Positions 1 to 8,299 of a stretch of 64,000 bases of DNA are shown in pieces; positions within the stretch are counted from its first letter, which is position 1; each line of letters starts with the position of its first letter. Location of the stretch: the NCBI RefSeq assembly GCF_011174705.1, contig NZ_JAANIJ010000001.1:1302001-1366000 (forward strand), written 5' to 3'. The notes below the pieces were generated by a model. The model was not told where the DNA came from, searched no databases, and saw only the letters and a program-made list of their open reading frames with translations. The DNA comes from Tessaracoccus coleopterorum. GTDB lineage: Bacteria; Actinomycetota; Actinomycetes; Propionibacteriales; Propionibacteriaceae. The position numbers and the translations under genes are program-made.

Positions 1-1
1 C

Positions 2-403
2 GAACTCGCCCGGATGGGTGACCTCGCCGCGCACGTGGCGAAGATCGCACGCCTGCGCTACCCGGCCCACGCGGTACCCACCGAGTTCGAGGACAGCTTC
101 CGCGAGATGGCCGACATCGCCATCGAGATCATCGACCAGGCCCGGGTGTCCCTGCAGGAGCGCGACGCGAAGGGCGCGGAGCGGCTCACCGAGATCGATT
201 CCCGCATGGACGACCTGCGCCGGGACCAGTTCACGAGGATGCTCGCCGACGACTCGACCATCTCGGTCGAGGGTGCCGTCGACGTGGCGCTGCTCGGTCG
301 CTACTTCGAGCGCTTCGCCGACCACGCCGTCGCCGTCGGACGCCGGGTCATCTACATCATCACCGGCACTGTGCCCGAGGGTGAGGACTGGCCCAACGCC
401 TGA
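2..403 (+). CDS. phoU: Phosphate transport regulator PhoU, C-terminal part
   Basis: This is the 3' end of a PhoU gene; the frame is open from base 2, so the start lies upstream of the window. PhoU is a cytoplasmic helical-bundle protein that links the PstSCAB phosphate importer to the Pho two-component system. The visible 133 residues carry the second PhoU repeat. Its helices include the sequence RYFERFADHAVAVGRRV, which matches the family's metal-binding E/D-x-x-x-D helix (ERFADHAV). The stop is at 401-403. No partner pst or pho genes are visible on this side. The family call is secure; only the truncation by the window edge limits it. Confidence 0.93.
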   Translation, partial: ELARMGDLAAHVAKIARLRYPAHAVPTEFEDSFREMADIAIEIIDQARVSLQERDAKGAERLTEIDSRMDDLRRDQFTRMLADDSTISVEGAVDVALLGRYFERFADHAVAVGRRVIYIITGTVPEGEDWPNA

Positions 404-494
404 CAAGCCGCAACACGCTGGGCCCTGAGCGACCGGGATGGGCCCGGGGTAGAGTATGCAGCGCATGATCACCCACTCCTGATGGGATTTTTCT

Positions 495-1463
495 GTGTCT
501 CCTGTGCGTCCCCGTCGTTCCATTGCCGCCTTCGCGATGTCGGCGCTGGCCGTCACCGCGTGCGCCCCGGTCGGTGTGGCCACCGGGCCGGCGCCCGGAT
601 CCGGAACGCCCACCACGGTCGCGACGTCGCCGGCGCCCTCCGCAGCGGCCACGCAGTCCGCCACCCCGACCCCGACGCCCACACCCGTCGTCAGCCCGAC
701 GCCCACGTCCTCGCCTTCCGCGACACCGTCGGGCGGCTACACGGGCGATCCCGATGCCCTGGTGCCGGACGCAACCACATCGGCTCCGCCGAGGCCTACA
801 CCTACCCGTCGCTCCTGGTGCAGCAGTGGCTGGAGGGCGAGGTGAAGCCGACGGAGAAGATCGTCTTCCTCACCTTTGACGACGGGCCCAACCCCACCAC
901 GACGCCCACCATCCTGAAGGCGCTGAAGGCCGCAGGGTGCACGCCACCTTCTACGTGATCGGCTCCAACGTCGGCGACCAGCCCGAGCTGCTCAGGCAGG
1001 AACTCGCCGAGGGGCACGCGATCAACCTCCACAGTTGGTCGCACAACTACAAGTCGCTCTACCCGGGCCGCAGCGCGAATGCCGCGAACATCGAGAGCGA
1101 GTACCTGCGCACCATCGAGGCCGTCCAGGGGATCCTCGGTAAGGACTTCAACACCGAGGGCTGGCGCTACCCCGGCGGCCACATGTCGTGGAAGTCGATG
1201 GCGGCCGCCGACGCCGCACTAGCGGAGCAGGGTGTGCACTGGGTCGACTGGAATGCCGACACACGCGACAGCGCCCGAAGAAGTCAAGGCCCACGACTGT
1301 CGACCAGATGGTGCAGAACGCCACCGAACCCATCCGCAACGGCTTCCACGTCGCCGTCATCCTGGCCCACGACACACCCGACAAGAAGCTGACCGCGCAG
1401 TCGGTGCCCGCGATCATCCAGGCTTACAAGGACGCCGGCTACTCCTTCGGGGTCATCTCCTGA
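495..1463 (+). CDS. Secreted polysaccharide deacetylase (NodB domain) lipoprotein, frameshifted
   Basis: A GTG start at 495 opens a signal peptide with lipobox VTAC, then a long Thr/Pro/Ser linker. A NodB carbohydrate esterase domain follows, with the metal-site motif TFDDGPNPTTT, the second motif HSWSH, and RYPGGHMSW further on. Enzymes of this family remove N- or O-acetyl groups from peptidoglycan or other glycans outside the cell. The product is spread over three frames, with breaks near 780-800, 932 and 1272. At 932 the GGG should read GGGG (to give AAGVHATFY), and at 1272 CCC should read CCCC. These look like missing bases in homopolymers, so the gene is probably intact in the organism. 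The C-terminus ends DAGYSFGVIS. Substrate cannot be told from sequence. Confidence 0.85.
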
Positions 1464-1570
1464 CAGACGGGTCGCGACCGACGGGTCCTCCAGCTCCCGC
1501 GCCCGGGGCTGGGCCGTCTCGGTCAGGGCCGAAAGCACCGCCCGATAGCCGGGCCCGCGGCCGGTTTCGG

Positions 1571-1576
1571 TAGGCT
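1571..1576 (+). promoter_or_regulatory. Putative -10 element of a leaderless transcript (gpmA)
   Basis: TAGGCT lies exactly six bases before the gpmA ATG, and no Shine-Dalgarno sequence is present. With a start site about seven bases past the -10 element, transcription would begin at or next to the ATG. The same hexamer-N6-start spacing recurs at several other genes in the window. Confidence 0.6.
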
Positions 1577-1582
1577 GATCCC

Positions 1583-2330
1583 ATGACCTCGAAGTTGATC
1601 CTGCTCCGCCACGGCGAGAGCGAGTGGAACGCCAAGAACCTGTTCACCGGCTGGGTGGACGTCGACATCAACGAGAAGGGTGTCGAGGAGGGAAGAAGGC
1701 GGCCAAGCTGCTGCTCGCCGAGGGCCTGCTCCCCGACGTGCTGCACACCTCACTGCTGCGTCGCGCCATCCACACCGCCAACCTCGCCCTCGACGGCTGC
1801 GACCGTCACTGGATCCCGGTGAAGCGCAACTGGCGCCTCAACGAGCGCCACTACGGCAAGCTCCAGGGCCTGAACAAGACCGAGATCCGCGACCAGTTCG
1901 GCGAAGAGCAGTTCATGCAGTGGCGCCGCAGCTACGACGTGCCGCCGCCGCCCATCGAGGTCGACAACGAGTTCTCGCAGTACAACGACGCCCGCTACGC
2001 CGACATCCCGGCCGACGAGCGCCCGCTGACCGAGTGCCTCAAGGACGTCGTGGCCCGCATGCTGCCCTACTGGGAGGCGCACATCGTCCCCGACCTGGCC
2101 GCCGGCAAGACCGTCCTCGTGACGGCGCACGGCAACTCGCTGCGCGCGCTGGTCAAGCACCTCGACGGCATCTCCGACGACGACATCGCCGGCCTGAACA
2201 TCCCCACCGGCATCCCGCTGTACTACGAGCTGGATGAGGACTTCAAGCCGGTCACCCCGGCGGCCGCTACCTCGATCCGGAGGCCGCCAAGGCCTCGATC
2301 GAGGCTGTGAAGAACCAGGGCAAGAAGTAA
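1583..2330 (+). CDS. gpmA: 2,3-bisphosphoglycerate-dependent phosphoglycerate mutase, frameshifted
   Basis: Glycolytic enzyme interconverting 3- and 2-phosphoglycerate in the cytoplasm. The N-terminus holds [10 protein letters not shown] with the phosphorylated histidine. Downstream are [13 protein letters not shown], the [12 protein letters not shown] block and the second catalytic histidine in [10 protein letters not shown]. The total of about 249 residues fits the family. Two breaks interrupt the frame. Near 1692, GAGG-A should supply a Gly codon before KKAAKLL. Near 2258, CCCCGGC should be CCCCGGGC, after which the C-terminus [22 protein letters not shown] reads to TAA at 2330. Loss of this central enzyme is implausible, which supports sequence error. 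A strong terminator follows. Confidence 0.93.
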
Positions 2331-2348
2331 GCCCGCTGAACCTGTGAG

Positions 2349-2377
2349 GGGCCGACCGGTGATCCGGTCGGCCCTTT
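2349..2377 (+). terminator. Rho-independent terminator after gpmA
   Basis: Perfect 11-bp stem GGGCCGACCGG / CCGGTCGGCCC with a four-base loop, followed by TTT. It lies 18 bases after the gpmA stop. Confidence 0.85.
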
Positions 2378-2532
2378 CCAATCCCGCAATCGACCCCACC
2401 GTCCACTCCCCTCACCACACCCACGCGCACATGCTTCACCCGAGGTCAGCCTCAGGTGAGCCTCCCGCTAAGGTTCGGGCAGGGCACTGAGTGACGCAGT
2501 TTGGGAGGGCCCCGGAAGGGCGGTACGCGACG

Positions 2533-3386
2533 TGAAGACCTGGATCATCGGCGGCGTCGCCATCGCCGTCGGGGCTGTGTTCCTTTCAGGCTGCGACTCG
2601 GCGGGCATCGCGGGCCGGCCCCGGACAGCGACAGGGTCATCGCCGCCGCCTCGCCGTCCGTGAGCCCACTCCACTCCCGAGCCGACCGGCCGCGCCCACC
2701 GCGACGCCGACCCCGGAGCCCACACCGACCCCGGAGCCCCGCCCTGACTCCACACCCACCCCGGAGCCGCAGCCTGCGGCGGCCCTCCACCGCGTGCTCG
2801 GCGTCATCGACGGCGACACCATCGACGTGCGCATCGACGGGCAGAAGACCCGTATCCGGGTGATCGGCATCGACACCCCGGAGCGCGGCGAGTGCGGCTA
2901 CCAGGAGGCGGCCAGCGCGATGCAGTCACTCGTGCAGTCGCGCGACGTGATGCTCGAGGCGGATCCGTCACAGGACGACGTGGACCGGTACGGTCGCCTG
3001 CTGCGGCACGTCTTCACCGCGGACGGCGTGAGTGTCGCCCAGTCGCTGATCGCCGACGGCTTCGGCCGGGAGTACACCTACTCCAGCCCCTACACCCACC
3101 ACAGCGACCACGTGAACGCCCAGTCCGCGGCACAGGCCTCGGGCCTCGGAGTCTGGGGCGGCACCTGTGGGCAGACGTCACAGGGGTCGTCGAGGACCCG
3201 GCTGGCGGCTCCACCTCCGGCGACTGCACCATCAAGGGAAACATCAACCGCGAGGGCGTGAAGATCTACCACATGCCAGGGCAGCAGCACTACCACAGGA
3301 CGATCATCGACGAGATCGACGGCGAGCGCTGGTTCTGCTCCGAGCAGGAGGCCACCGAGGCGGGTTGGCGCAGGTCGAAGCGCTGA
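2533..3386 (+). CDS. Thermonuclease-family (SNase) lipoprotein with C-terminal sunset-type domain, frameshifted
   Basis: A GTG start opens a lipoprotein signal ending in LSGC. A Pro/Thr/Glu-rich linker (TPEPTPTPEP type) follows, then a staphylococcal-nuclease-like domain. That domain has VIDGDTIDV, the catalytic RVIGIDTPERGE block, DRYGRLLRHVF, and a conserved GLGVWGGTCG ending. After it, in another frame, comes a short domain (DCTIKGNIN ... IYHMPGQQHYHRT ... RWFCSEQEATEAGWRRSKR). This resembles the small Cys/His domain often fused to secreted nucleases and excalibur-type proteins. The breaks lie near 2645-2680 (linker) and 3170-3185. The likely role is extracellular nucleic-acid cleavage. 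The leader, nuclease core and tail are each clear; the exact linker sequence is not. Confidence 0.85.
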
Positions 3387-3700
3387 CCCCTCCCCGCCCT
3401 GGTCAACCCGTGAAAATCGGCCAGTAGCCGATTCTGATCGGTCCTGCTGAAACTCTGGGCCACCGTCTCCCACCTTCGGCCCAAGCTCCCGATCTGACGT
3501 GCGCAGACCGGTAGGCGGTGGCCGGACGCCCCCGCCGGGTCCGGTGGTCGCAGCCTTCACCCGTCAGGCGTGTCCGGAAGAATCGGCCGATCCCAAGCAC
3601 CCCCCGACGCTGCGACGCATGAGCCCCCTCGGCTGAAGGGTGCGGCCCCATCGCAGAGACCCCTCGCAGAGGCTGGTCTGCCGTGTCCTAGGCTGCTGGC
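3387..3700. other. Intergenic stretch, no gene seen
   Basis: About 310 bases without a convincing reading frame. It holds a weak 7-bp inverted repeat (AATCGGC ... GCCGATT, 3415-3433) that could end transcription of the nuclease gene. At its right end is the putative -10 element of the next gene (3689-3694). Confidence 0.5.
3689..3694 (+). promoter_or_regulatory. Putative -10 element of a leaderless transcript (SDR gene)
   Basis: TAGGCT followed by six bases (GCTGGC) and then the ATG at 3701; no Shine-Dalgarno sequence. Same arrangement as at gpmA. Confidence 0.55.
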
Positions 3701-4432
3701 ATGAAGACTGCAGTGGTTACAGGCGCGAGTTCGGGAATCGGAGAGGCCACGGCAAGGCTGCTGGCAGGCGAGGGCTACCGCGTGATCTGCGCGGCAAGAC
3801 GTTTCGATCGCATCAAGGTGCTCGCCGATGAGATCGGTGGCCAGGCGGTCGAGTGCGACGTCACCGACCCCGCCGCCGTCGCCCGGCTCGCAGAGGTCGT
3901 CGGCGATTCCCTGGACGTGCTCGTCAACAACGCCGGCGGCGCCGTCGGGCTGGAGCCGGTGGCTTCGGCCGACCTCGATGCATGGGAGACGATGGTCCAG
4001 ACCAACCTCTTCGGCACCGCCCGCGTGACGAAGGCGCTGCTCCCCGCGTTGACGACCGCGGAGGGCGTGATCGTGTTCGTCACCTCGACCGCGGCCGATG
4101 CCGGCTACGAGGGTGGCGCAGGCTACTGCGCGGCCAAGGCGGGTGAACGCTCGATCGTCGAGACCCTGCGCCTCGAGCTCTTCGACCAGCCTGTGAGGGT
4201 CACCGAGATCTGCCCAGGGATGGTGCACACCGACGAGTTCGCGCTCACCCGCTTCGGCGGCGACCGGGCCCGCGCCGACGCCGTCTACCAGGGCGTGGCC
4301 GAACCGCTGTCGGCCGTGGACGTCGCCGAAGCAATCGTCTGGATGGCTACGAGGCCGGCGCACGTGAACATCGACCGGATGACGATCCGTCCGCGGGCGC
4401 AGGCCGCCCAGCACAAGGTGCACCGCGCCTGA
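3701..4432 (+). CDS. Short-chain dehydrogenase/reductase
   Basis: Intact 243-residue classical SDR. The Rossmann cofactor motif TGASSGIG is at residues 7-14, the structural NNAG at about 82, and the catalytic Y-x-x-x-K in YCAAKAG with the upstream Ser in FVTSTAA. An Arg after the second beta strand (CAARRF) suggests NADP(H) preference. It is closest in style to the YdfG/serine-3-dehydrogenase-like oxidoreductases, which reduce small carbonyl or hydroxy-acid substrates, but the substrate cannot be assigned. The gene stands alone, ends 48 bases from the convergent permease gene, and appears to be transcribed without a leader. Confidence 0.85.
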   Translation: MKTAVVTGASSGIGEATARLLAGEGYRVICAARRFDRIKVLADEIGGQAVECDVTDPAAVARLAEVVGDSLDVLVNNAGGAVGLEPVASADLDAWETMVQTNLFGTARVTKALLPALTTAEGVIVFVTSTAADAGYEGGAGYCAAKAGERSIVETLRLELFDQPVRVTEICPGMVHTDEFALTRFGGDRARADAVYQGVAEPLSAVDVAEAIVWMATRPAHVNIDRMTIRPRAQAAQHKVHRA

Positions 4433-4479
4433 GAGACCGGGCCGGGGACGGAGCACTCGGCCGGACCACACGATTGGGT

Positions 4480-5902
4480 CTACTCGGCCCCGTCGTCATC
4501 CTGATTCTGCCCGGCACGCCCGCGGAACAACCGCCGCCAGGCTCCTGCCTCCTCCGCGGCGGTCGCCTCGACCTCCTCGACCGTCTGCTTGGCGCGTCCC
4601 CGGACGAGGGCCTTGAAGAAGGCCGCGGCCCGCTCGGACTCGGTCGCCACCGTCTGCCCGTCATCGGTGAACCAGACGATGTCGCCCGCGCGCTTCTCCC
4701 CGTGCGTAGGTCGGTCAGGTCGCCCAGGTAGCGCACCAGCACCGCCGCGGAGGCGGCGACAGGCACCGCGAGGAACGCGCCGACGATCCCGGCCCAGGAG
4801 CTGCCGAGCAGGACGGCGAGCAGCACGATCACCGGGTGGAGCTGCATGACCCGGGATTGCAGGAGGGGCTGCAGGATGTGTCCCTCGAGCTGTTGGACGC
4901 CCAACACCACGGCAAGCACCAGCAGCGCTGTGGTCAGGCCGTTGGACACCAGCGCCACCAGTACCGCGATGGTGCCTGCCGTCACGGCACCGACGATGGG
5001 GATGAACCCGGCCATGAAGGTCAGGACGGCGATCGGGAACGCGAGGGGCACCCCGAGCACGAAGGCTCCGAGGCCGATGAAGAACGCATCGACGAAGCTG
5101 ACCACCGCCTGGGTGCGGATGTAGCCGGAGAGGGTCGACCAGAGGCGCGTGAGGAGCTCGGTGGCATGGAATCCGGCCCTCCTGCCCACGAGGCCACGGA
5201 CCCACCCGACGAACTTGCTCCCGTCCTTGAGCATGAAGAACGTGATGATGAGCATCGTCAGGAGCGTGACGACTCCGCTTCCGACGCTGCCGCCGATGTT
5301 GACGAGCGAGGTGACGATGTCGCCGCTGCGGTCCTGAAGCCAGGAGACAGCCTGGGTGATGTAGCGGTTGATCTCATCGTCATTGATGTTCAGCGGCGGC
5401 CCAGCCAGCCAGGTCTGGATCCGCCGGATGCCGTCGAGCGACTGGGTCCTGAGGTCGTCCCACTGGTGGGCCACCGACGGCGCGATGAGGCCGATGAGTC
5501 CGCCGATGATGCCGATGCCGAGCAGCATCGAAATGATGGCCCCGAGCGCATAGGGAACGCCCCAACTCCTCAGCCGGGCCGTGAGCGGCCACAGAACCGA
5601 GGTGACGAGCAGCGCCAGCAGCACAGGGAGGATGGCGCCGGAGACGTACTTCAGCCCGATTCCCAGCACCACGAGGGCCGCCACGATGACCAGAAACCGC
5701 CCGCCCACGCCGCCGCGCCCTTGCCGGCCTCGGCGAGCACATCGGCCCGGTCGACCGGGTTCTCCGGATCTGCGGTGGGGAGCGCCTCGAGCTCGGCCTC
5801 CGTCAGGCGCGTCTCCTGGCGTTCCGGTTCGTCGCGTCCCGCCTGTGGGCGGTCGGATCGTCGGTCAAGGGAGGCCTCCTCGGTCACGCTGACCCACCCC
5901 AT
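4480..5902 (-). CDS. AI-2E family transporter (PerM-like), frameshifted
   Basis: Multi-pass inner membrane protein of the AI-2E/UPF0118 family, about 470 residues. An acidic, charged N-terminal tail (TEAELEALPTADPENP) is followed by paired membrane helices (FLVIVAALVVLGIGLKYVSG; LPVLLALLVTSVLWPL) and the family's long periplasmic loop. The C-terminal helices include the conserved FIPIVGAVTAGTIAVLVAL segment. The soluble tail (EKRAGDIVWFTDDGQTVATE) is in another frame. Breaks lie near 5700 and 4705, both in short G/C runs. Members export small molecules or act as ion antiporters; the transported compound is unknown. The start at 5902 is the best of several; a GTG at 5887 is an alternative. Confidence 0.85.
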
Positions 5903-6035
5903 GTTACCCACCCGTCGATGACCATCTCTGCCGGATGACACCATGTCGATGGGGCCATGGCCCTCACCGCGCGGCAGTTCGCCCGGATCCGTGCCTCACC
6001 ATCCGCGGCCGCGCGATGCGGTCCGCGGACGCAGA

Positions 6036-6069
6036 GGGCGGCCCCGGGGATGCTTCCCCGGGGCCGCCC
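6036..6069 (-). terminator. Terminator hairpin at the end of the transcarboxylase operon
   Basis: Perfect 15-bp stem GGGCGGCCCCGGGGA / TCCCCGGGGCCGCCC with a four-base loop, 21 bases beyond the stop of the biotinyl-subunit gene. No strong U-tract, but the stem is exceptionally stable. Confidence 0.75.
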
Positions 6070-6090
6070 GAACTGCTCTATGGCGCTCGG

Positions 6091-6453
6091 TCAGAGCTCG
6101 ATGAGCGCCTGGCCGCCCTGGACCGCCTCCCCAGGGCCGACGAGGATCGCGGACACCTTGCCCGCGGCGGGTGCCTTGATCTCGGTCTCCATCTTCATGG
6201 CCTCGAGGATGAGGAGGACCTGGTCGGCCTCGATCTCATCGCCCGCAGCCACCAGGATGCGTGCCACCGAGCCGGCCAGCGGTGCCAGCACGGCGTTCGA
6301 CGACGTGGCGGTCATGGACGCCTTGGTCGGGATGGGGTTGGCACCACCGTTGACGCCGATCACGATCGGGCCGAGGGTCTGGGGCTGCTCCTCCTCGACC
6401 TCGACGTCGATCTCGTACTCCGTCTGGTTGACGGTCACCTTCAGCTTCATCAT
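6091..6453 (-). CDS. Methylmalonyl-CoA carboxyltransferase 1.3S subunit (biotin carboxyl carrier)
   Basis: Intact 120-residue biotinyl carrier of propionibacterial transcarboxylase; the Propionibacterium 1.3S subunit is 123 residues. The biotinylated lysine is Lys87 in the canonical EAMKMET motif. It is preceded by an Ala/Pro-rich hinge and the biotinyl-domain entry LAPLAGSVARILV. The N-terminal MKLKVTVNQTEYEIDVEV segment is the part that tethers the 12S and 5S subunits. The carrier moves CO2 from methylmalonyl-CoA (12S site) to pyruvate (5S site), making propionyl-CoA and oxaloacetate. Last gene of a four-gene operon, followed by a strong hairpin. A holo-protein needs biotin ligase, which is not in the window. 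Confidence 0.95.
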   Translation of the reverse strand: MMKLKVTVNQTEYEIDVEVEEEQPQTLGPIVIGVNGGANPIPTKASMTATSSNAVLAPLAGSVARILVAAGDEIEADQVLLILEAMKMETEIKAPAAGKVSAILVGPGEAVQGGQALIEL

Positions 6454-6459
6454 TTCTCC

Positions 6460-6720
6460 TTAGCGAACGTGCGGGACGGAGCGGTCATGGACTCGGGAAC
6501 GCGATGCCGCGCCCCAACGGTTCTGCGAACCGTAACGGATCGCCCGGATCCTGGCCTTGTGGCCGAAGAACGCGGCGACCGCTGCGCCGATGGCGATGAG
6601 GTCCGCTTCGGGGATCTCCTGCTGGGCTTCCAGCTTGGTGACCTTCTCCTGCAGGCTCGCGACCTGCTCGCTGAGCGCCGCGACGGTGTCGCGGAGCTCC
6701 TGCAGCGTGTTGTCTTCCAT
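6460..6720 (-). CDS. Small coiled-coil protein of the transcarboxylase operon
   Basis: An 86-residue protein between the 12S and 1.3S genes, 11 bases after the former and 6 before the latter, so certainly co-transcribed. Residues 1-40 form a heptad-rich coiled coil (LRDTVAALSEQVASLQEKV). A short hydrophobic helix (LIAIGAAVAAFFG) and a basic Arg-rich tail (HKARIRAIRYGSQNRW) follow. Small proteins of similar size and position accompany the 12S/1.3S genes in other propionibacteria. The tail resembles short segments of decarboxylase accessory subunits. A role in assembling or stabilising the complex is plausible but inferred only from position and shape. Confidence 0.75.
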   Translation of the reverse strand: MEDNTLQELRDTVAALSEQVASLQEKVTKLEAQQEIPEADLIAIGAAVAAFFGHKARIRAIRYGSQNRWGAASRSRVHDRSVPHVR

Positions 6721-6731
6721 CGTCTGTCCGA

Positions 6732-8288
6732 TCAGGCCGGGCCGAGGCCGTGCTTCTTGGCCGGGCGGAGCTCCCGCTTGGCGGAGAGCAGCTCGAGCGC
6801 AAGGGCGATCTGGCGGCGGGTGTCTGCCGGGTCGATGATGTCGTCGACGAGGCCACGGCTGGCTGCCATGTAGGGCGTGGAGAATGTCTCGCGGTACTCC
6901 TCGACCATCTCGGCGCGCTTCGCGTCGCTGTCCTCGGCAGCCTCGATCTCCCGGCGGAACACGACGTTCGCGGCGCCCTCGGCGCCCATGACGGCGATCT
7001 CCGCGGTGGGCCAGGCAAACACCTTGTCGGCACCGAGATCCTTGGAGCACATGGCCAGGTACGCGCCGCCGTAGGCCTTGCGCAGGACGACCGTGATCTT
7101 CGGGACGGTGGCGGCGGAGTAGGCGTACAGCATCTTCGCGCCGTGGCGGATGATGCCGTTGTGCTCCTGCGCGACACCCGGCAGGAATCCGGGGACGTCG
7201 ACCAGGTTCACGACCGGGATGTTGAACGCGTTGCAGAAGCGGACGAACTTGCTCGCCTTGTCGGAGGAGTCGATGTCGAGCACGCCCGACATGACGCTCG
7301 GCTGGTTGGCGATGATGCCGACGGAGCGACCGACGATGCGGCCGAAGCCGACCACGATGTTCTGCGCCCAACCGGCCTGGACCTCCAGGAAGTCGGCGTG
7401 GTCGACGACCTCGCGGATGACATCGCGGACGTCGTAGCCCTTGTTCGACTCGACCGGCAGGATGTCGCGCAGCTTCTCGTTTGGCTCCACGACAAAGTCG
7501 GGATCCACGATCGGGGCGTCCTCGGTGTTGTTCTGCGGCAGGAAGCTGAGCAGCTTCTTGGCGATCAGGATCGCCTGCTCGTCATCGTCGGCAACGAAGT
7601 GGACGACGCCGGAGCGACCCATGTGCGCGTCGGCGCCACCCAGGTCGTCCTGCGTGACCTCTTCACCGGTGACCTGCTTGATCACGCCGGGGCCCGTGAT
7701 GAACATGTGGGCCTTGCGGGTCTGAATGATGAAGTCGGTCAGCGCGGGCGAGTAGGCCGCGCCACCGGCGCAGGGGCCGGCAATGATCGAGATCTGCGGA
7801 ACCGCGCCGGAGAGGAGGACGTTGGCGTAGAAGACCTTGCCGTAGCCAGAGAGGGAGTCGATGCCCTCCTGGACACGGGCGCCGCCCGAATCGTTGATGA
7901 AGACGAACGGCGTGCCGGTCATCAGGGAGGCCTTGAGGGCCTCCGTCACCTTGATCGAGTGGGCCTCGCCCGCGGAACCGCCCATGACGGTGAAGTCCTG
8001 GGAGGCGAAGTGGACGGGGCGGCCGAGCACCGAGCCGGAGCCGGTGACGACGCCGTCGGCGGGCATGTCCGCCTTGTCCATGCCGAACGTGGTGGTGCGG
8101 TTGCGGCGGAAGGCGCCGTCCTCCTGGAAGGAGCCCTCATCGAGGAGCGCCGCGAGACGCTCACGCGCGGACATCTTGCCCTGCGCGTGCTGCTTCTCGA
8201 TCCGCTTCTCGCCACCGCCGGCCTCAACCGCCGCGCGGCGCTCAGCGAGCTGCTCGAGCCGCTGTTCCATCGTGTGCTGGATAGCCAT
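6732..8288 (-). CDS. mmdA: Methylmalonyl-CoA carboxyltransferase 12S subunit
   Basis: Intact 518-residue crotonase-fold carboxyltransferase. It binds methylmalonyl-CoA/propionyl-CoA and transfers the carboxylate to biotin on the 1.3S subunit. Hallmarks are the GKMSARERLAALLDEGSF entry, the first oxyanion-hole loop in NDSGGARVQEGIDSL, and AGPCAGGAAYSPALTDF in the N-terminal half. The C-terminal half has the second hole region DVPGFLPGVAQE and AYGGAYLAMCSKDLGAD. The sequence is close to Propionibacterium 12S and to the beta chain of propionyl-CoA carboxylase. The immediate 5S and 1.3S neighbours decide in favour of transcarboxylase. The protein forms hexamers at the centre of the 26S complex. 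It is one of the few long genes here without a frame break. Confidence 0.97.
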   Translation of the reverse strand: MAIQHTMEQRLEQLAERRAAVEAGGGEKRIEKQHAQGKMSARERLAALLDEGSFQEDGAFRRNRTTTFGMDKADMPADGVVTGSGSVLGRPVHFASQDFTVMGGSAGEAHSIKVTEALKASLMTGTPFVFINDSGGARVQEGIDSLSGYGKVFYANVLLSGAVPQISIIAGPCAGGAAYSPALTDFIIQTRKAHMFITGPGVIKQVTGEEVTQDDLGGADAHMGRSGVVHFVADDDEQAILIAKKLLSFLPQNNTEDAPIVDPDFVVEPNEKLRDILPVESNKGYDVRDVIREVVDHADFLEVQAGWAQNIVVGFGRIVGRSVGIIANQPSVMSGVLDIDSSDKASKFVRFCNAFNIPVVNLVDVPGFLPGVAQEHNGIIRHGAKMLYAYSAATVPKITVVLRKAYGGAYLAMCSKDLGADKVFAWPTAEIAVMGAEGAANVVFRREIEAAEDSDAKRAEMVEEYRETFSTPYMAASRGLVDDIIDPADTRRQIALALELLSAKRELRPAKKHGLGPA

Positions 8289-8299
8289 CCGTGATCTCC

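Noticed and set aside
495-3386. Treating the split deacetylase and nuclease as pseudogenes
   Set aside because: Neighbouring essential genes (gpmA, lpdA) show the same breaks, so the damage is in the sequence data rather than in these genes.
3415-3433. Terminator for the nuclease gene
   Set aside because: The 7-bp stem has no U-tract and is weak compared with other terminators in the window, so it is mentioned only in the intergenic note.
6750-8294. Long open frame on the + strand opposite the 12S gene
   Set aside because: It is an antisense shadow typical of GC-rich genes; its composition is biased to Asp/Val/Gly/Arg and it shows no family motif, while the minus-strand product is unmistakable.
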